A DNA stretch of 64,000 nt from Micromonospora arborensis (GCF_003205615.1 NZ_PYBV01000005.1:403506-467505), one strand, 5' to 3'. Counted from the first letter of the stretch, positions 25,105 to 33,945 are shown. The notes: a model not told the origin generated them from the letters alone. A program made the numbers and translations.

Positions 25105-25677
25105 TCAGCGAGGGTGGGTGTCGGGTTCCGGGTCCGGCGACTGCAGCCGGCCAGTCACCGCCGTCAACGGTGTGGTCACCGCACCGCTGAGGATCGCGGC
25201 GAAGGCCCGTGGGGGTGCGAACCTCGGCCGGCGGGCGGAAATCCGCCGGTACTCAAGGAGCGGGTCCAGCACCGGGTGTCGGTCCCGGAGCGGTTCCAGC
25301 GGGTCGGGGCCGGCACCGCCGGGCTGCCAGCGCGGCGGGTCGGTATCCGGTTCATCGCCGTCGGAGCACGGAAGCACACCCAGGTCGGTCAGGAGCCGGC
25401 GGACGGCCGGGCCGTCGTCGGGGTCGACCTGGCGATCGACCAGCCGAGCGATCGTCGTACGCAGCTCGGCAAGCTTCTCGGCGGCGGTCGGTCCGAGCCG
25501 GATGCGGTCACCGATACCGGTACGGGTGTCGGGGTTGAACTGGTAGCCGAGGTGCTCGACGGCCAGCAGTGGATTCGTGGCTGCCGCGATCGCGACGGCG
25601 GGAGCGGCGTTCAGCCGGGCGAGGATCACGCCGGCGCGGGCCTGCAGGTCGGAGAAGGTGTTGATCTGGTCGGCCAT
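25105..25677 (-). CDS. Hypothetical 190-residue protein heading the protease/isoprenoid operon
   Basis: The N-terminal half (MADQINTFSDLQARAGVILA, then NPLLAVEHLGYQFNPDTR) is helical and looks conserved. It is followed by a helix (AAEKLAELRTTIARLVDRQ), then a Pro-rich region (GDEPDTDPPRWQPGG) and an Ala/Thr-rich C-terminus. There is no signal peptide and no known family. ATG 25677 has GGGAGG five bases upstream, a strong ribosome site. As first gene of the leftward cluster, 114 bp before the PKD gene, it may mark the operon's start. Confidence 0.6.
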   Translation of the reverse strand: MADQINTFSDLQARAGVILARLNAAPAVAIAAATNPLLAVEHLGYQFNPDTRTGIGDRIRLGPTAAEKLAELRTTIARLVDRQVDPDDGPAVRRLLTDLGVLPCSDGDEPDTDPPRWQPGGAGPDPLEPLRDRHPVLDPLLEYRRISARRPRFAPPRAFAAILSGAVTTPLTAVTGRLQSPDPEPDTHPR

Positions 25678-25780
25678 CGGGCCTCCCACCACTGGTGGTG
25701 TCGTTGCCTGAACCCTAGGCCGTCACACCGCTCGCACCACGCCCTATGTCCGCAGGATGACACAGGGTAATCGACGCAGG

Positions 25781-26437
25781 TCAGCGGACTGGTGGGCGAT
25801 CCCAACCGGCAGGCAGCCCATCCGGTACGCCCCAGTTCGGCGGCGGGGCGTAGTCACACCAGGTGCCGTCGAACGGGAACACGCCCGCCTCGGCGAGGCC
25901 GATCACCCGCTCCCCCTCGGCGCGGACCGCCTTCTCGTCGGTCACCCAGTAGTCCTCCGGAAAGGCGAGCCGCTCGACGAACTCGTCCTCGTCCTTCCAC
26001 TGCCAGGTGCGATCCGAGGCGACGAGCACGTCCAGGTCCTGGTCGATGACGTCGACGCCAGCCGTCGGACCGTCGTCCCAGCGGACGCCGGGCTCCTCCA
26101 GATTGACGTACCAGTGGCTGAACCGGCCCGCCGCGTCGCGGAACCACCAGACGGAGTGCGCCGCCCCGGTGGGCAGAAACTTCAACAGCGGCGGCCCGTT
26201 CCAGCGCCCCTCTGCGAGCTGGTACGTCGGCGTGATCCAGTCGGCGAACGGCAGCCGCCGCATGGTCAGGCCGACCCCGTTGACCTCGTGCGCCACCGGC
26301 GAGCCCTCCGCGATCCAGAGCAGCAGCCCCCGCTCGTCGTCGAGGACGACCCGCGCCGGCCGGACCCACCCGATCCGCCCCCGTCGCACGTTCCGGTGCA
26401 GGATCAGCCGACCTGGCTCGAAGCGGTCGACGGTCAC
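25781..26437 (-). CDS. DUF402 protein (nucleoside-diphosphate phosphatase-like)
   Basis: The 218-residue protein has the DUF402 beta-barrel pattern: WYVNLEEPGVRWDDG, the metal-binding DVIDQDLDVLV stretch and WKDEDEF. Characterised relatives (Ntdp, FomD) hydrolyse nucleoside di/triphosphates or CDP-linked substrates. GTG 26437 lies one base after the proS stop (TGAGGTG), so it is in an operon with proS and probably coupled. Confidence 0.88.
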   Translation of the reverse strand: MTVDRFEPGRLILHRNVRRGRIGWVRPARVVLDDERGLLLWIAEGSPVAHEVNGVGLTMRRLPFADWITPTYQLAEGRWNGPPLLKFLPTGAAHSVWWFRDAAGRFSHWYVNLEEPGVRWDDGPTAGVDVIDQDLDVLVASDRTWQWKDEDEFVERLAFPEDYWVTDEKAVRAEGERVIGLAEAGVFPFDGTWCDYAPPPNWGVPDGLPAGWDRPPVR

Positions 26438-26438
26438 C

Positions 26439-27845
26439 TCAGTAGGCGCGGGCGAGGATGGCGACCAGGCCGGGCTCGTCCTCCGAGTCCGGCACCGAGC
26501 CGTCGGCACGCAGCAGGCAGCGCACCGTGACGCCCTGCCCGTTCGCCTCGGCCTCGCCGGCCACGCCGACCGCCGACCACGGCACCCGGGCCCAACCGGT
26601 CGCGGCTGCCTCGATCGCCTCGGCGAGGGTCGCCACCTCCACCGTGCGCGACTCGCGGTTGGCCAGCGCCTGGTCGTGCAGCACCTGCTGGTCGGTCTCC
26701 AGGGCGGCCAGCACCGCACCGACCACGTCGGCCACCGGCGTCGGCGACTTCGAGCCGTCCGTCCGCCGCACCACCACCGCGTTGCCGGCGGCCAGATCGC
26801 GGGGGCCCACCTCGACGCGTACCGGGTAGCCGCGCAGCTCGGCGTCGACGGCCCGGCGGCCGAACGGGGTGTCGGTCCGGTCGTCGAGCGCGACCCGGAC
26901 ACCGGCGTCGCGCAGGCCGTCGCGCAGCTTGGCCGCCGCCTCGCCCACGCCGTCGCCGTCCTTGACCACCATGACGTACGCCTGGATCGGCGCCAGCTTC
27001 GGCGGCACGCGCAGACCGTTGTCGTCGCCGTGCGCCATGATCAGGCCACCGAGCATCCGGGTCGACGTGCCCCAGGAGGTGGTCCAGGCGTGCTCCCGGC
27101 CGCCCTCCTTGGAGGAGTAGCTGATGTCGAACGCCTTGGCGAAGTTCTGGCCCAGCTCGTGGCTGGTGCCCAACTGCAACGCCTTGCCGTCACCCATCAT
27201 GCCTTCGCAGGTGTACGTGGCGGTCGCGCCGGCAAACCGCTCGCGCGCCGTCTTCAGGCCCACCACGACCGGAATGCCGATCACGTTGACCATCAGGTCC
27301 TCGTACGCCTCGTGCAGGATCCGCCGCGCGTACGCCCGGGCGTCCTCACGGGTGGCGTGCGCGGTGTGCCCCTCCTGCCAGAGGAACTCGCTGGTACGCA
27401 GGAAGATCCGCGGGCGCAGCTCCCACCGGACCACGTTGGCCCACTGGTTGAGCAGCAGCGGCAGATCCCGGTACGAGTCGATCCACTTGGCCATGAACTC
27501 GCCGATGACCGTCTCACTGGTCGGGCGCACCACCACCGGCTCGGCGAGCGGCTTGCCACCGCCGTGCGTGACGACCGCCAACTCCGGCGAGAAGCCCTCG
27601 ACGTGCTGGGCCTCACGCTTGAGGTAGCTCTCCGGAATGAACAGCGGGAAGTACGCGTTCTCCGCACCCGCCGCCTTGATCCGGGCGTCCATCTCGAGCT
27701 GCATGCGCTCCCAGATGGCGTAGCCGGCCGGACGGATGACCATGGTGCCGCGGACCGGGCCGTTGTCGGCCAGCTTCGCCTTGGCGATCAGGTCCTGGTA
27801 CCAGCGGGGGAAATCCTCCGCACGGGGAGTGAGCACGCGTGCCAT
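26439..27845 (-). CDS. proS: Prolyl-tRNA synthetase, archaeal/eukaryotic-like short type
   Basis: The 468-residue class II synthetase lacks the editing insertion of the long bacterial type. It shows MVIRPAGYAIWERMQ, motif 2 region VVVRPTSETVIGEFMAKW and RTSEFLWQEGHTAHAT, motif 3 WGTSTRMLGGLIMAHGDDNG, and an anticodon-binding domain from about residue 290. ATG 27845 fits the family start (MARVLTPRAEDFPRWY). It is followed by DUF402. Confidence 0.94.
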   Translation of the reverse strand: MARVLTPRAEDFPRWYQDLIAKAKLADNGPVRGTMVIRPAGYAIWERMQLEMDARIKAAGAENAYFPLFIPESYLKREAQHVEGFSPELAVVTHGGGKPLAEPVVVRPTSETVIGEFMAKWIDSYRDLPLLLNQWANVVRWELRPRIFLRTSEFLWQEGHTAHATREDARAYARRILHEAYEDLMVNVIGIPVVVGLKTARERFAGATATYTCEGMMGDGKALQLGTSHELGQNFAKAFDISYSSKEGGREHAWTTSWGTSTRMLGGLIMAHGDDNGLRVPPKLAPIQAYVMVVKDGDGVGEAAAKLRDGLRDAGVRVALDDRTDTPFGRRAVDAELRGYPVRVEVGPRDLAAGNAVVVRRTDGSKSPTPVADVVGAVLAALETDQQVLHDQALANRESRTVEVATLAEAIEAAATGWARVPWSAVGVAGEAEANGQGVTVRCLLRADGSVPDSEDEPGLVAILARAY

Positions 27846-28336
27846 GACCGCACATCCTATGCGCCACGCGGACGACCACCGCGCCCGGGAGTCGCCGTCG
27901 TGTCCAGCGACCCGCCCGTGCGCTGCGCCGCCCCCTCCTCGCGCCGCCCGCACCCCGATCGAGCAGACCGCCCCGGCCCTGGCCGACCTCGCCGTACACC
28001 TCTTCACCGCCGCAACCCCAGCCCACCCGCTGACCCACGTGGCACGCAGACCCGGCAAGACGCGCACAGCGCGCAGAACACGTACGTCCGCAGACAACAA
28101 GATCGCGCTCGTGTCCGGTTTGTTCCCTGGGGGGTGGGGTGGGTCGTCTCCTCGGGCTCACCCAGGGTCGGCGAGGGGTCGACTCGGACGTGATCGACTC
28201 CATGTCGCCGATGTGGCGGTATCCGTGTTGCGAGATACCGCCACATCGGCGAAACGGAGTGGATCACGCCAGCCAGCGGGCAGGCGCGGACACAGGGCGG
28301 GCGCGGGCGCGGGGCAAGGACCGGCGTGGGGCAGGG
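27846..28336. other. Intergenic gap holding a 78-bp palindrome
   Basis: No credible gene is present between proS and the amidohydrolase. The only structure is the palindromic element at 28190-28267. The rest has high GC and frames without ribosome sites. Confidence 0.6.
28190..28267. repeat. 78-bp near-perfect palindromic element
   Basis: CGCCGATGTGGCGGTATC (28206-28223) and GATACCGCCACATCGGCG (28234-28251) form an 18-bp perfect stem with a 10-nt loop. The flanks GTGATCGACTCC and GGAGTGGATCAC extend the dyad with few mismatches. The size and near symmetry fit a mobile palindromic (REP/MITE-like) unit better than a simple terminator. Confidence 0.7.
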
Positions 28337-29416
28337 TCAGCGGATCACTTGGCCGCGCAGGATCGTGCGGGCGGGGGCGCGGACGACGCGCAGGTCACTA
28401 CGGGGGTCCTCGGGGTAGACGGTCAGGTCGGCGAGGCCGCCCTCGACCAGGCCGGGGAAGCCGAGCCACTCCCGGGCGCCCCAGGATGCGGCGGCGAGCA
28501 CGTCGATGGGCGCCATGCCGGCCTGCTCGTGCAGCAGCAACATCTCCTCTGCGGCCAGCCCGTGGTCGATGCCGCCACCGGCGTCGGTGCCCACGTAGAT
28601 CGGCACGCCTGCCTCGTGGGCGGCACGCACCACGTCGGGGAAACCGTCGCGCAGCGCGAGCATGTGCTCGGCGTACCCGGGGAACTTGGCCCGCGCCTGC
28701 TCGGCGATGCCCCCGAAGGTGGCGATATTGATCATCGTGGGGATCAGCGCGGTGCCCTGACGGGCCATCTCGTCGATCAGGTCGAGGCTCAGCCCGGTGC
28801 CATGCTCCACCGAGTCCACCCCGGCCCGCACCATGATCTCGACAGCGGACTCGGAGAAGGTGTGCACGGCGGCGCGTACCCCGGCGTCGTGCGCGGCCCG
28901 GACGGCCGCGGTGAGGGTGTCCGCGTCCCAGGCCGGTGCCAGGTCGCCCACGCCCCGGTCGATCCAGTCGCCAACCAGTTTCACCCAGCCGTTGCCGGCC
29001 CGCGCCTGCGCGGCCACCGTCGCGGCGACCTCGGCCGCGCCGACCTCCACGCCGATGTCGCGCAGGTAGCGCTTCGGCGGTGCGACGTGCCGGCCAGCGC
29101 GGGCGAGTCGCGGTAGGTCCGACTCGTCGTCCAGTTCGGGGTACGGGTACGGCGAGCCGGCGTCGCGGATCGCCAGCACCCCGGCGTCCCGGTCGACGTG
29201 GGCCAACTCGCGGGCCTGGTCGAGGGAGGTGATCGGGGCGCCACCTCGGGCGATGCCGATGTGGCAGTGCGCGTCGACCAGCCCCGGCAGCACGAAACCG
29301 CCGTCGACGACGGTCTCCGCACCGGGCACCGGGGTGAAGGTCACCCGGTCGCCGACCAGCCAGAGATCCCGGACCTCGTCGTCGGGGAGCAGCACGCCGC
29401 GCACATGAAGAGCCAT
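28337..29416 (-). CDS. Metal-dependent amidohydrolase
   Basis: The 359-residue protein is a subtype I amidohydrolase. Its ligands appear in VDAHCHIGIARG (HxH), AVHTFSES, SVEHGTG and VGTDAGGG (Asp). Relatives are imidazolonepropionase-like or prolidase-like; the substrate is unknown. ATG 29416 is preceded by AGGA; a GTG two codons earlier is in frame. It neighbours ffh, as does an amidohydrolase in mycobacteria (Rv2915c/ffh), so the order is old. Confidence 0.88.
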   Translation of the reverse strand: MALHVRGVLLPDDEVRDLWLVGDRVTFTPVPGAETVVDGGFVLPGLVDAHCHIGIARGGAPITSLDQARELAHVDRDAGVLAIRDAGSPYPYPELDDESDLPRLARAGRHVAPPKRYLRDIGVEVGAAEVAATVAAQARAGNGWVKLVGDWIDRGVGDLAPAWDADTLTAAVRAAHDAGVRAAVHTFSESAVEIMVRAGVDSVEHGTGLSLDLIDEMARQGTALIPTMINIATFGGIAEQARAKFPGYAEHMLALRDGFPDVVRAAHEAGVPIYVGTDAGGGIDHGLAAEEMLLLHEQAGMAPIDVLAAASWGAREWLGFPGLVEGGLADLTVYPEDPRSDLRVVRAPARTILRGQVIR

Positions 29417-29434
29417 GCGCACAGTCCTACCCGA

Positions 29435-30013
29435 TCACCTCTTCGCCCGTTCGAGGACCTCCTGTCGGCGGCGCGTCCACGCCGGCAGGTCCAATATCAC
29501 CTTCCATGGGCGGTCGATGGTGACAAGGCCATCGGTCTCCACGCTGGGTTCGTAGCCGCCCTTGGGGCTGAGCAGCAGCTCGGTGAAAGTGATCTTCTCC
29601 CGCAACGGGTCGATCACCCAGTACGCGGCGACGCCGGCGTTGGCGTAGATGCGAACCTTCTCGCGCCTGTCACGAATAGTGGAGTCCGGCGAGATCACCT
29701 CGACCGCGAGCAGGGCATCCTGCACCGGCACGGGTGACCGGTTGGCCTGCTCGACACGGATGACCACCACGCCCGGTCGTGGCTCGTTACGGCGGTCGAT
29801 CGACAGCGACTGGTCCATGCTGACGAAGAAGTCGTCCGGGCAGGCGAGTTCCAGGGCGAACATGACGCGACCGCAGATGAACTGATGCAGCGGTGTGGGG
29901 GACGGCACGATCAACCTTCCGTTGATCAGTTCGTACGGAAGGTCCTTCGGCAGCTCGCCGAGATCGTCGACCGTCCACTCGTGCCGCTCCGGCAGGATCG
30001 GGGCTGCGGTCAT
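29435..30013 (-). CDS. Uma2 family protein (PD-(D/E)XK-like, DUF820)
   Basis: The 192-residue protein has the Uma2 layout: WTVDDLGELPKDLPYELING, then PGVVVIRVE, LLAVEVISPDSTIRDRREK and YANAGVAAYWVIDP. The D, E and K residues of the nuclease-like core are kept. Members are widespread predicted endonucleases with no agreed role. ATG 30013 has AAGGAGAT upstream. Multiple copies per genome are normal in Actinobacteria. Confidence 0.88.
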   Translation of the reverse strand: MTAAPILPERHEWTVDDLGELPKDLPYELINGRLIVPSPTPLHQFICGRVMFALELACPDDFFVSMDQSLSIDRRNEPRPGVVVIRVEQANRSPVPVQDALLAVEVISPDSTIRDRREKVRIYANAGVAAYWVIDPLREKITFTELLLSPKGGYEPSVETDGLVTIDRPWKVILDLPAWTRRRQEVLERAKR

Positions 30014-30029
30014 GACATCTCCTTCCAGG

Positions 30030-30064
30030 GGGCGACATCACCCTAAGCAAGGGTGATGTCGCCC
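30030..30064 (-). terminator. Perfect 15-bp stem hairpin after ffh
   Basis: GGGCGACATCACCCT and AGGGTGATGTCGCCC pair perfectly around an AAGCA loop. It begins 18 bp beyond the ffh stop and ends 16 bp before the Uma2 start, so it probably ends the ffh transcript. Its position also allows a role in Uma2 regulation. Confidence 0.75.
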
Positions 30065-30081
30065 GCCGTCACCGACACGCG

Positions 30082-31641
30082 TCAGCGCGGGCCCTTGTCG
30101 CCGCCCTTGCCGAGCTTGTTGAAGTCGATCTTCGGAAGCTTGAAGCCGGGCGGCAGGCCCTGGCCACCGGCGAGGTCGTTCGGGTCCAGGCCCGGCGGGA
30201 GCTGCGGCATGCCGCCGGGGAAGCCGCCCGGCAGCCCGGCGCCCGCACCGGTACGCGGACGACCGCCACCCTTGGTGCCCTTGCGCTTGTTCTTCGGCGA
30301 CTTGGTCGCCTTGCGCCGGCCACCGCCGGGCAGGCCCATCATGCCGCCCATCTGCTTCATCATCTTCTGCGCGTCGGCGAAGCGGTTGAGCAGTTGGTTG
30401 ACGTCCATCACGGTGACCCCGGAACCGTTGGCGATGCGCGCCCGGCGGGACCCGTTGATGATCTTCGGGTTGGTCCGCTCGCCCGGGGTCATCGACCGGA
30501 TGATCGCGGTGACCCGGTCGAAGTGGCTGTCGTCCAGCTCGGAGAGCTGGTCCTTCATCTGCCCCATGCCGGGCATCATGGCCAGCACGTTGGCGATCGG
30601 GCCCATCCGCCGCACCGCGATGAGCTGGTCGAGGAAGTCATCCAGGGTGAACTGCTCGCCGCCCATCAGCTTGGCGGTCATCTTCTCCTTCTGATCGGAG
30701 TCGAAGGCCTGCTCGGCCTGCTCGATCAGAGTGAGGACGTCGCCCATGCCGAGGATCCGGCTGGCCATCCGGTCGGGGTGGAAGACGTCGAAGTCCTCCA
30801 ACTTTTCGCCGGTGGAGGCGAACAGGATCGGCTGCCCGGTCACCTCGCGGACCGACAGCGCGGCACCACCACGGGCGTCGCCGTCGAGCTTGGAGAGCAC
30901 CACGCCGGTGATGCCGACGCCATCGCGGAACGCCTCGGCGGTGCGGACGGCATCCTGACCGACCATCGCGTCGATGACGAAGATGACCTCGTCCGGCTGG
31001 ACCGCGTCGCGAATGTCGGCGGCCTGCTGCATCATCTCGGCGTCGATGCCGAGCCGGCCGGCGGTGTCGACGATGACGATGTCGCGGGCCGCCCGCTTCG
31101 CGTGCTCGATCGACGCGCGGGCCACCTGCACCGGGTCACCGGTGCCGTTGCCGGGCTCCGGGGCGTACACCTCGACGCCAGCCCGGCCACCGAGCACCTG
31201 GAGCTGCCCGACGGCGTTGGGGCGCTGGAGGTCGGCGGCGACGAGCAGCGGCTGGTGCCCCTGACCCTTCAGCCAGCGGGCCAGCTTGCCGGCCAGAGTC
31301 GTCTTACCGGAACCCTGGAGACCGGCCAGCATGATCACCGTCGGCGGCTGCTTGGCGAACTGGAGCCGCCGGCCCTCGCCGCCGAGCACGCTGATCAGCT
31401 CTTCGTTGACGATCTTGATGATCTGCTGGGCCGGGTTCAGCGCCTGCGAGACCTCGGAGCTGCGGGCCCGCTCCTTGACGGCCGCGATGAAGCCCTTGAC
31501 CACCGGCAGCGCGACGTCCGCCTCCAGCAGCGCGAGGCGGATCTCGCGCGCGGTGGCGTCGATGTCGGCGTCGGTGAGCCGCCCCTTGCCGCGGAGCTTG
31601 GTGAAGATCCCGGACAGGCGGTCACTCAAGGTGTCAAACAC
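30082..31641 (-). CDS. ffh: Signal recognition particle GTPase Ffh
   Basis: Ffh with SRP RNA delivers membrane proteins to FtsY. The 519-residue protein has the N domain, the G domain (GLQGSGKTTLAGKLA at about 105-120, VDTAGRLGID, SKLDGDARGG) and the Met-rich M domain (MGPIANVLAMMPGM, RRARIANGSGVTVMDVNQLL, MMKQMGGMMGLPGGG). A long Gly/Pro tail follows (GGFPGGMPQLPPGLDPND). The start is GTG 31641. Confidence 0.97.
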   Translation of the reverse strand: MFDTLSDRLSGIFTKLRGKGRLTDADIDATAREIRLALLEADVALPVVKGFIAAVKERARSSEVSQALNPAQQIIKIVNEELISVLGGEGRRLQFAKQPPTVIMLAGLQGSGKTTLAGKLARWLKGQGHQPLLVAADLQRPNAVGQLQVLGGRAGVEVYAPEPGNGTGDPVQVARASIEHAKRAARDIVIVDTAGRLGIDAEMMQQAADIRDAVQPDEVIFVIDAMVGQDAVRTAEAFRDGVGITGVVLSKLDGDARGGAALSVREVTGQPILFASTGEKLEDFDVFHPDRMASRILGMGDVLTLIEQAEQAFDSDQKEKMTAKLMGGEQFTLDDFLDQLIAVRRMGPIANVLAMMPGMGQMKDQLSELDDSHFDRVTAIIRSMTPGERTNPKIINGSRRARIANGSGVTVMDVNQLLNRFADAQKMMKQMGGMMGLPGGGRRKATKSPKNKRKGTKGGGRPRTGAGAGLPGGFPGGMPQLPPGLDPNDLAGGQGLPPGFKLPKIDFNKLGKGGDKGPR

Positions 31642-31765
31642 GCGAACATCCCGTTTGTCAGTGTTCCGGCGGGCACAACGCGGCCGGCACTGCGGAGTCC
31701 GGCCACCGCTAGGGTAGCCGCCCGGCCGCGGGGCCGCTGTCGCCCGGCCCGGCCCGCCGCGGCCG

Positions 31766-32422
31766 TCACTCTGACACCAACCCCGACTGGTACGCGAAGA
31801 CGACGAGCTGGGCCCGGTCCCGGGCTCCCAGCTTGCCCATCGCCCGGCTGACGTGGGTCCGCGCGGTCGCCGGGCTGACCACCAGCCGTACGGCGATCTC
31901 CTCGTTGTTCAGGCCCTCCCCGACCAGGCCGACGACCTGACGCTCCCGGTCGGTGAGCGCGTCCAGCCGGGGGTGCGGACGAAGCACCCGGGACGGCCGG
32001 GTGGCGAACTCCCGCACCACCCGTCGGGTCACCGACGGCGACAGCAGCGCCTCCCCCTCAGCGACCAACCGGATCGCCCGGAGCAGCTCAGCCGGTCGGG
32101 TGTCCTTGGTGAGGAACCCGCTCGCACCGTGCCGCAGCGCGTCGAAGACGTACTCGTCCAGCTCGAAGGTGGTCAGCACCACCACCCGCGTACCGGTCAG
32201 GTCGGGGTCCGCGACGATCCGCCGGGTCGCCTCGATGCCGTCGATGCCGGGCATCCGGATGTCCATCAGCACCACATCCGGCCGTTCCCGACGCGCCAGC
32301 TCGACCGCCCGCAGCCCGTCGGCCGCCTCTCCGGCCAGCGCCAGGTCGTCCTCGCTCTCCACCAGCGCGCGCAGACCGAGCCGGACCAGGTCCTGGTCGT
32401 CGGCGATCAGCACCCGGATCAC
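31766..32422 (-). CDS. NarL/LuxR-type response regulator
   Basis: The 218-residue protein has a receiver domain (IRVLIADDQDLVRLGLRALV, phospho-acceptor D in VVLMDIRMPGIDG, TTFELDEYV, LTKDTRPAELL) and a LuxR helix-turn-helix (LTDRERQVVGLVGEGLNNEE, VSPATARTHVSRAM). GTG 32422 overlaps the kinase stop by 4 nt. It would act as the transcription output of the kinase encoded upstream. Confidence 0.93.
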   Translation of the reverse strand: MIRVLIADDQDLVRLGLRALVESEDDLALAGEAADGLRAVELARRERPDVVLMDIRMPGIDGIEATRRIVADPDLTGTRVVVLTTFELDEYVFDALRHGASGFLTKDTRPAELLRAIRLVAEGEALLSPSVTRRVVREFATRPSRVLRPHPRLDALTDRERQVVGLVGEGLNNEEIAVRLVVSPATARTHVSRAMGKLGARDRAQLVVFAYQSGLVSE

Positions 32423-33600
32423 GCGGTCGACTCCAGCGGCAGCCGGGCGGAGACCCGGAACCCGCCCCCGGCGTGCGGCCCGGTGGTCAACCGCCCACCC
32501 AGCGCCGCGACCCGCTCCCGCATCCCGGCCAGACCGTGCCCGCCGACACCGTCACCGTCGGCGGCCAGATCGATCCCGTCGCCGGCCGCGCCGGTCCCCC
32601 GGTCGGTGACCTCGACGGTCAGCTCGTCGGCCCGGTAGTCGACGGTCACCTCGGCGTCGGAAACCCCAGCGTGACGCAGCACGTTCGTCAACGCCTCCTG
32701 CACCACCCGGTACGCGGCCAGGTCCACCGCCGCCGGCAGTTCCCGAGGGTCGCCGACCACGTGCAGCTCGACGGCGAGGCCGGCCCCGGCGAGCCGGTCG
32801 CGCAACGCCGCGAGCCGGGCCAGGCCGGGCACTGGACCACGCTCCGCGCCCTGCCGTACCGCGCCCAGGGTGACCCGGAGTTCGTCCAACGCCTCCCGGC
32901 TGGTCCGACTGATCGCGGTGAGCGCGGTCTCCGCCTGCTCGGGTCGTTTCGGCAGCAGGTGCAGCGCGATCTCCGCCTGCATGCTGATCGCGGCAAGCCC
33001 GTGCCCCACCACGTCGTGCACCTCCTGCGCGATACGCAACCGCTCCTCGTCGGTCTGCCGCCGAGCCTGCTCGGCGCGACTGCGGGCCTCCTCGGCCCGG
33101 CTGCGCGCGGCCGTCTCGCGGTTGACCCGCACCACCACCCCCACCGCGAACGGTACGACCACCCAGGCCGACGTGGGCAGCACCGCCGTCCAACCGGAGG
33201 CCGAGCCGAGGGAGACGATGACGTGCGCGAGGAGCAGAACGAATGCGCCACCGGTGGCGAGTGCCGCCGGGCGCACCGGCAACCGTGCCGCGACGGTGTA
33301 CACCGCCACCAGGAGCGTCAGCAGGATCGGCCCGTACGGGTACCCGATCACCAGGTACATCGTGGTGGCCACGCTGACCACGGCGAGGACCGCCGCCGGC
33401 GCCCGGTGCCGCGCCGTCAGGGCCAGCGCGGCGACCACGATCAACACCCGACAGGCGGCGTCCACCGGCCTCGATCCGGGTTGGTCGTCGCCGGCCAGGC
33501 CGGTGCCGAATAGCCCGATGACGAGCAGCGCCAGGGCGAGCGCGACGTCCGCCGCCGCCCACCGCCATCCCCGCTGATCCCCGCGCCACATGGCCGTCAT
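32419..33600 (-). CDS. Sensor histidine kinase, HisKA_3 type
   Basis: The 393-residue membrane kinase has several hydrophobic segments in residues ~15-165 (ALALALLVIGLFG, LLTLLVAVYTVAARL), a short coiled coil (SRAEEARSRAEQARRQ), the H-box EVHDVVGHGLAAISMQ at about 194 and an ATPase domain ending with GHGLAGMRERVAALGG. There is no extracytoplasmic sensor domain, so the membrane part may sense directly, as in DesK-like kinases. ATG 33600 is assumed; ATG 33591 is equally possible. It forms a two-component pair with the overlapping regulator. Confidence 0.9.
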   Translation of the reverse strand: MTAMWRGDQRGWRWAAADVALALALLVIGLFGTGLAGDDQPGSRPVDAACRVLIVVAALALTARHRAPAAVLAVVSVATTMYLVIGYPYGPILLTLLVAVYTVAARLPVRPAALATGGAFVLLLAHVIVSLGSASGWTAVLPTSAWVVVPFAVGVVVRVNRETAARSRAEEARSRAEQARRQTDEERLRIAQEVHDVVGHGLAAISMQAEIALHLLPKRPEQAETALTAISRTSREALDELRVTLGAVRQGAERGPVPGLARLAALRDRLAGAGLAVELHVVGDPRELPAAVDLAAYRVVQEALTNVLRHAGVSDAEVTVDYRADELTVEVTDRGTGAAGDGIDLAADGDGVGGHGLAGMRERVAALGGRLTTGPHAGGGFRVSARLPLESTA

Positions 33601-33709
33601 TCTGCCCGCGCCGACGGGCCTCGGCGTGCGTCCACGAGCGGGACCGCACCTACGCTCCCCGACGTACCCGCTGCCCCACCCCTCGGCCGCACGCCCGGCC
33701 ACGCATCCC

Positions 33710-33762
33710 GGCCGCGCTTCCGGGCCATGCTTCCCCGGCCGCGCTTCCGGGCCATGCTCCCC
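33710..33762. repeat. 27-bp tandem repeat, two copies
   Basis: GGCCGCGCTTCCGGGCCATG then CTTCCCC occurs at 33710-33736 and again, with one base missing near the end, at 33737-33762. A weaker third unit (GGCCACGCATCCC) precedes them. Confidence 0.7.
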
Positions 33763-33893
33763 GTCACACCCTTCCCGCCACGTCTCTTCCTGCTCGTGGC
33801 CTGGCCTCCGACTTCAGGCGGCGGCGGTCACCCCGCCAACGAGGCGGATCAGCGGGCTCCGGAGTGGAACGGTCGGTGGCGGCGGACACCCCC

Positions 33894-33945
33894 GTGAGCG
33901 ATATGACACAGAGGTATAAATATGCCTCAGAGTCATACCGCTCAC
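33894..33945. repeat. 52-bp hairpin repeat, copy 1
   Basis: GTGAGCG at the left end pairs with CGCTCAC at the right. The interior (TATGAC, GAGGTATAAATATGCCTC, GTCATA) continues the dyad with a few mismatches. The same sequence, 44 of 52 bases identical, occurs at 61297-61348. The AGAGGTATAAATATGCC centre is invariant and unusually AT-rich for this genome. Confidence 0.75.

Noticed and set aside
28004..28336. tRNA or structured RNA gene at the 28-kb palindrome
   Set aside because: The dyad is symmetrical with no cloverleaf, no CCA-like end and no T-loop sequence.
33897..33944. Hairpin repeat as a short gene (MTQRYKYASESYR)
   Set aside because: The second copy stops within 11 codons. The sequence is better explained as a palindromic repeat, and no ribosome site is present.
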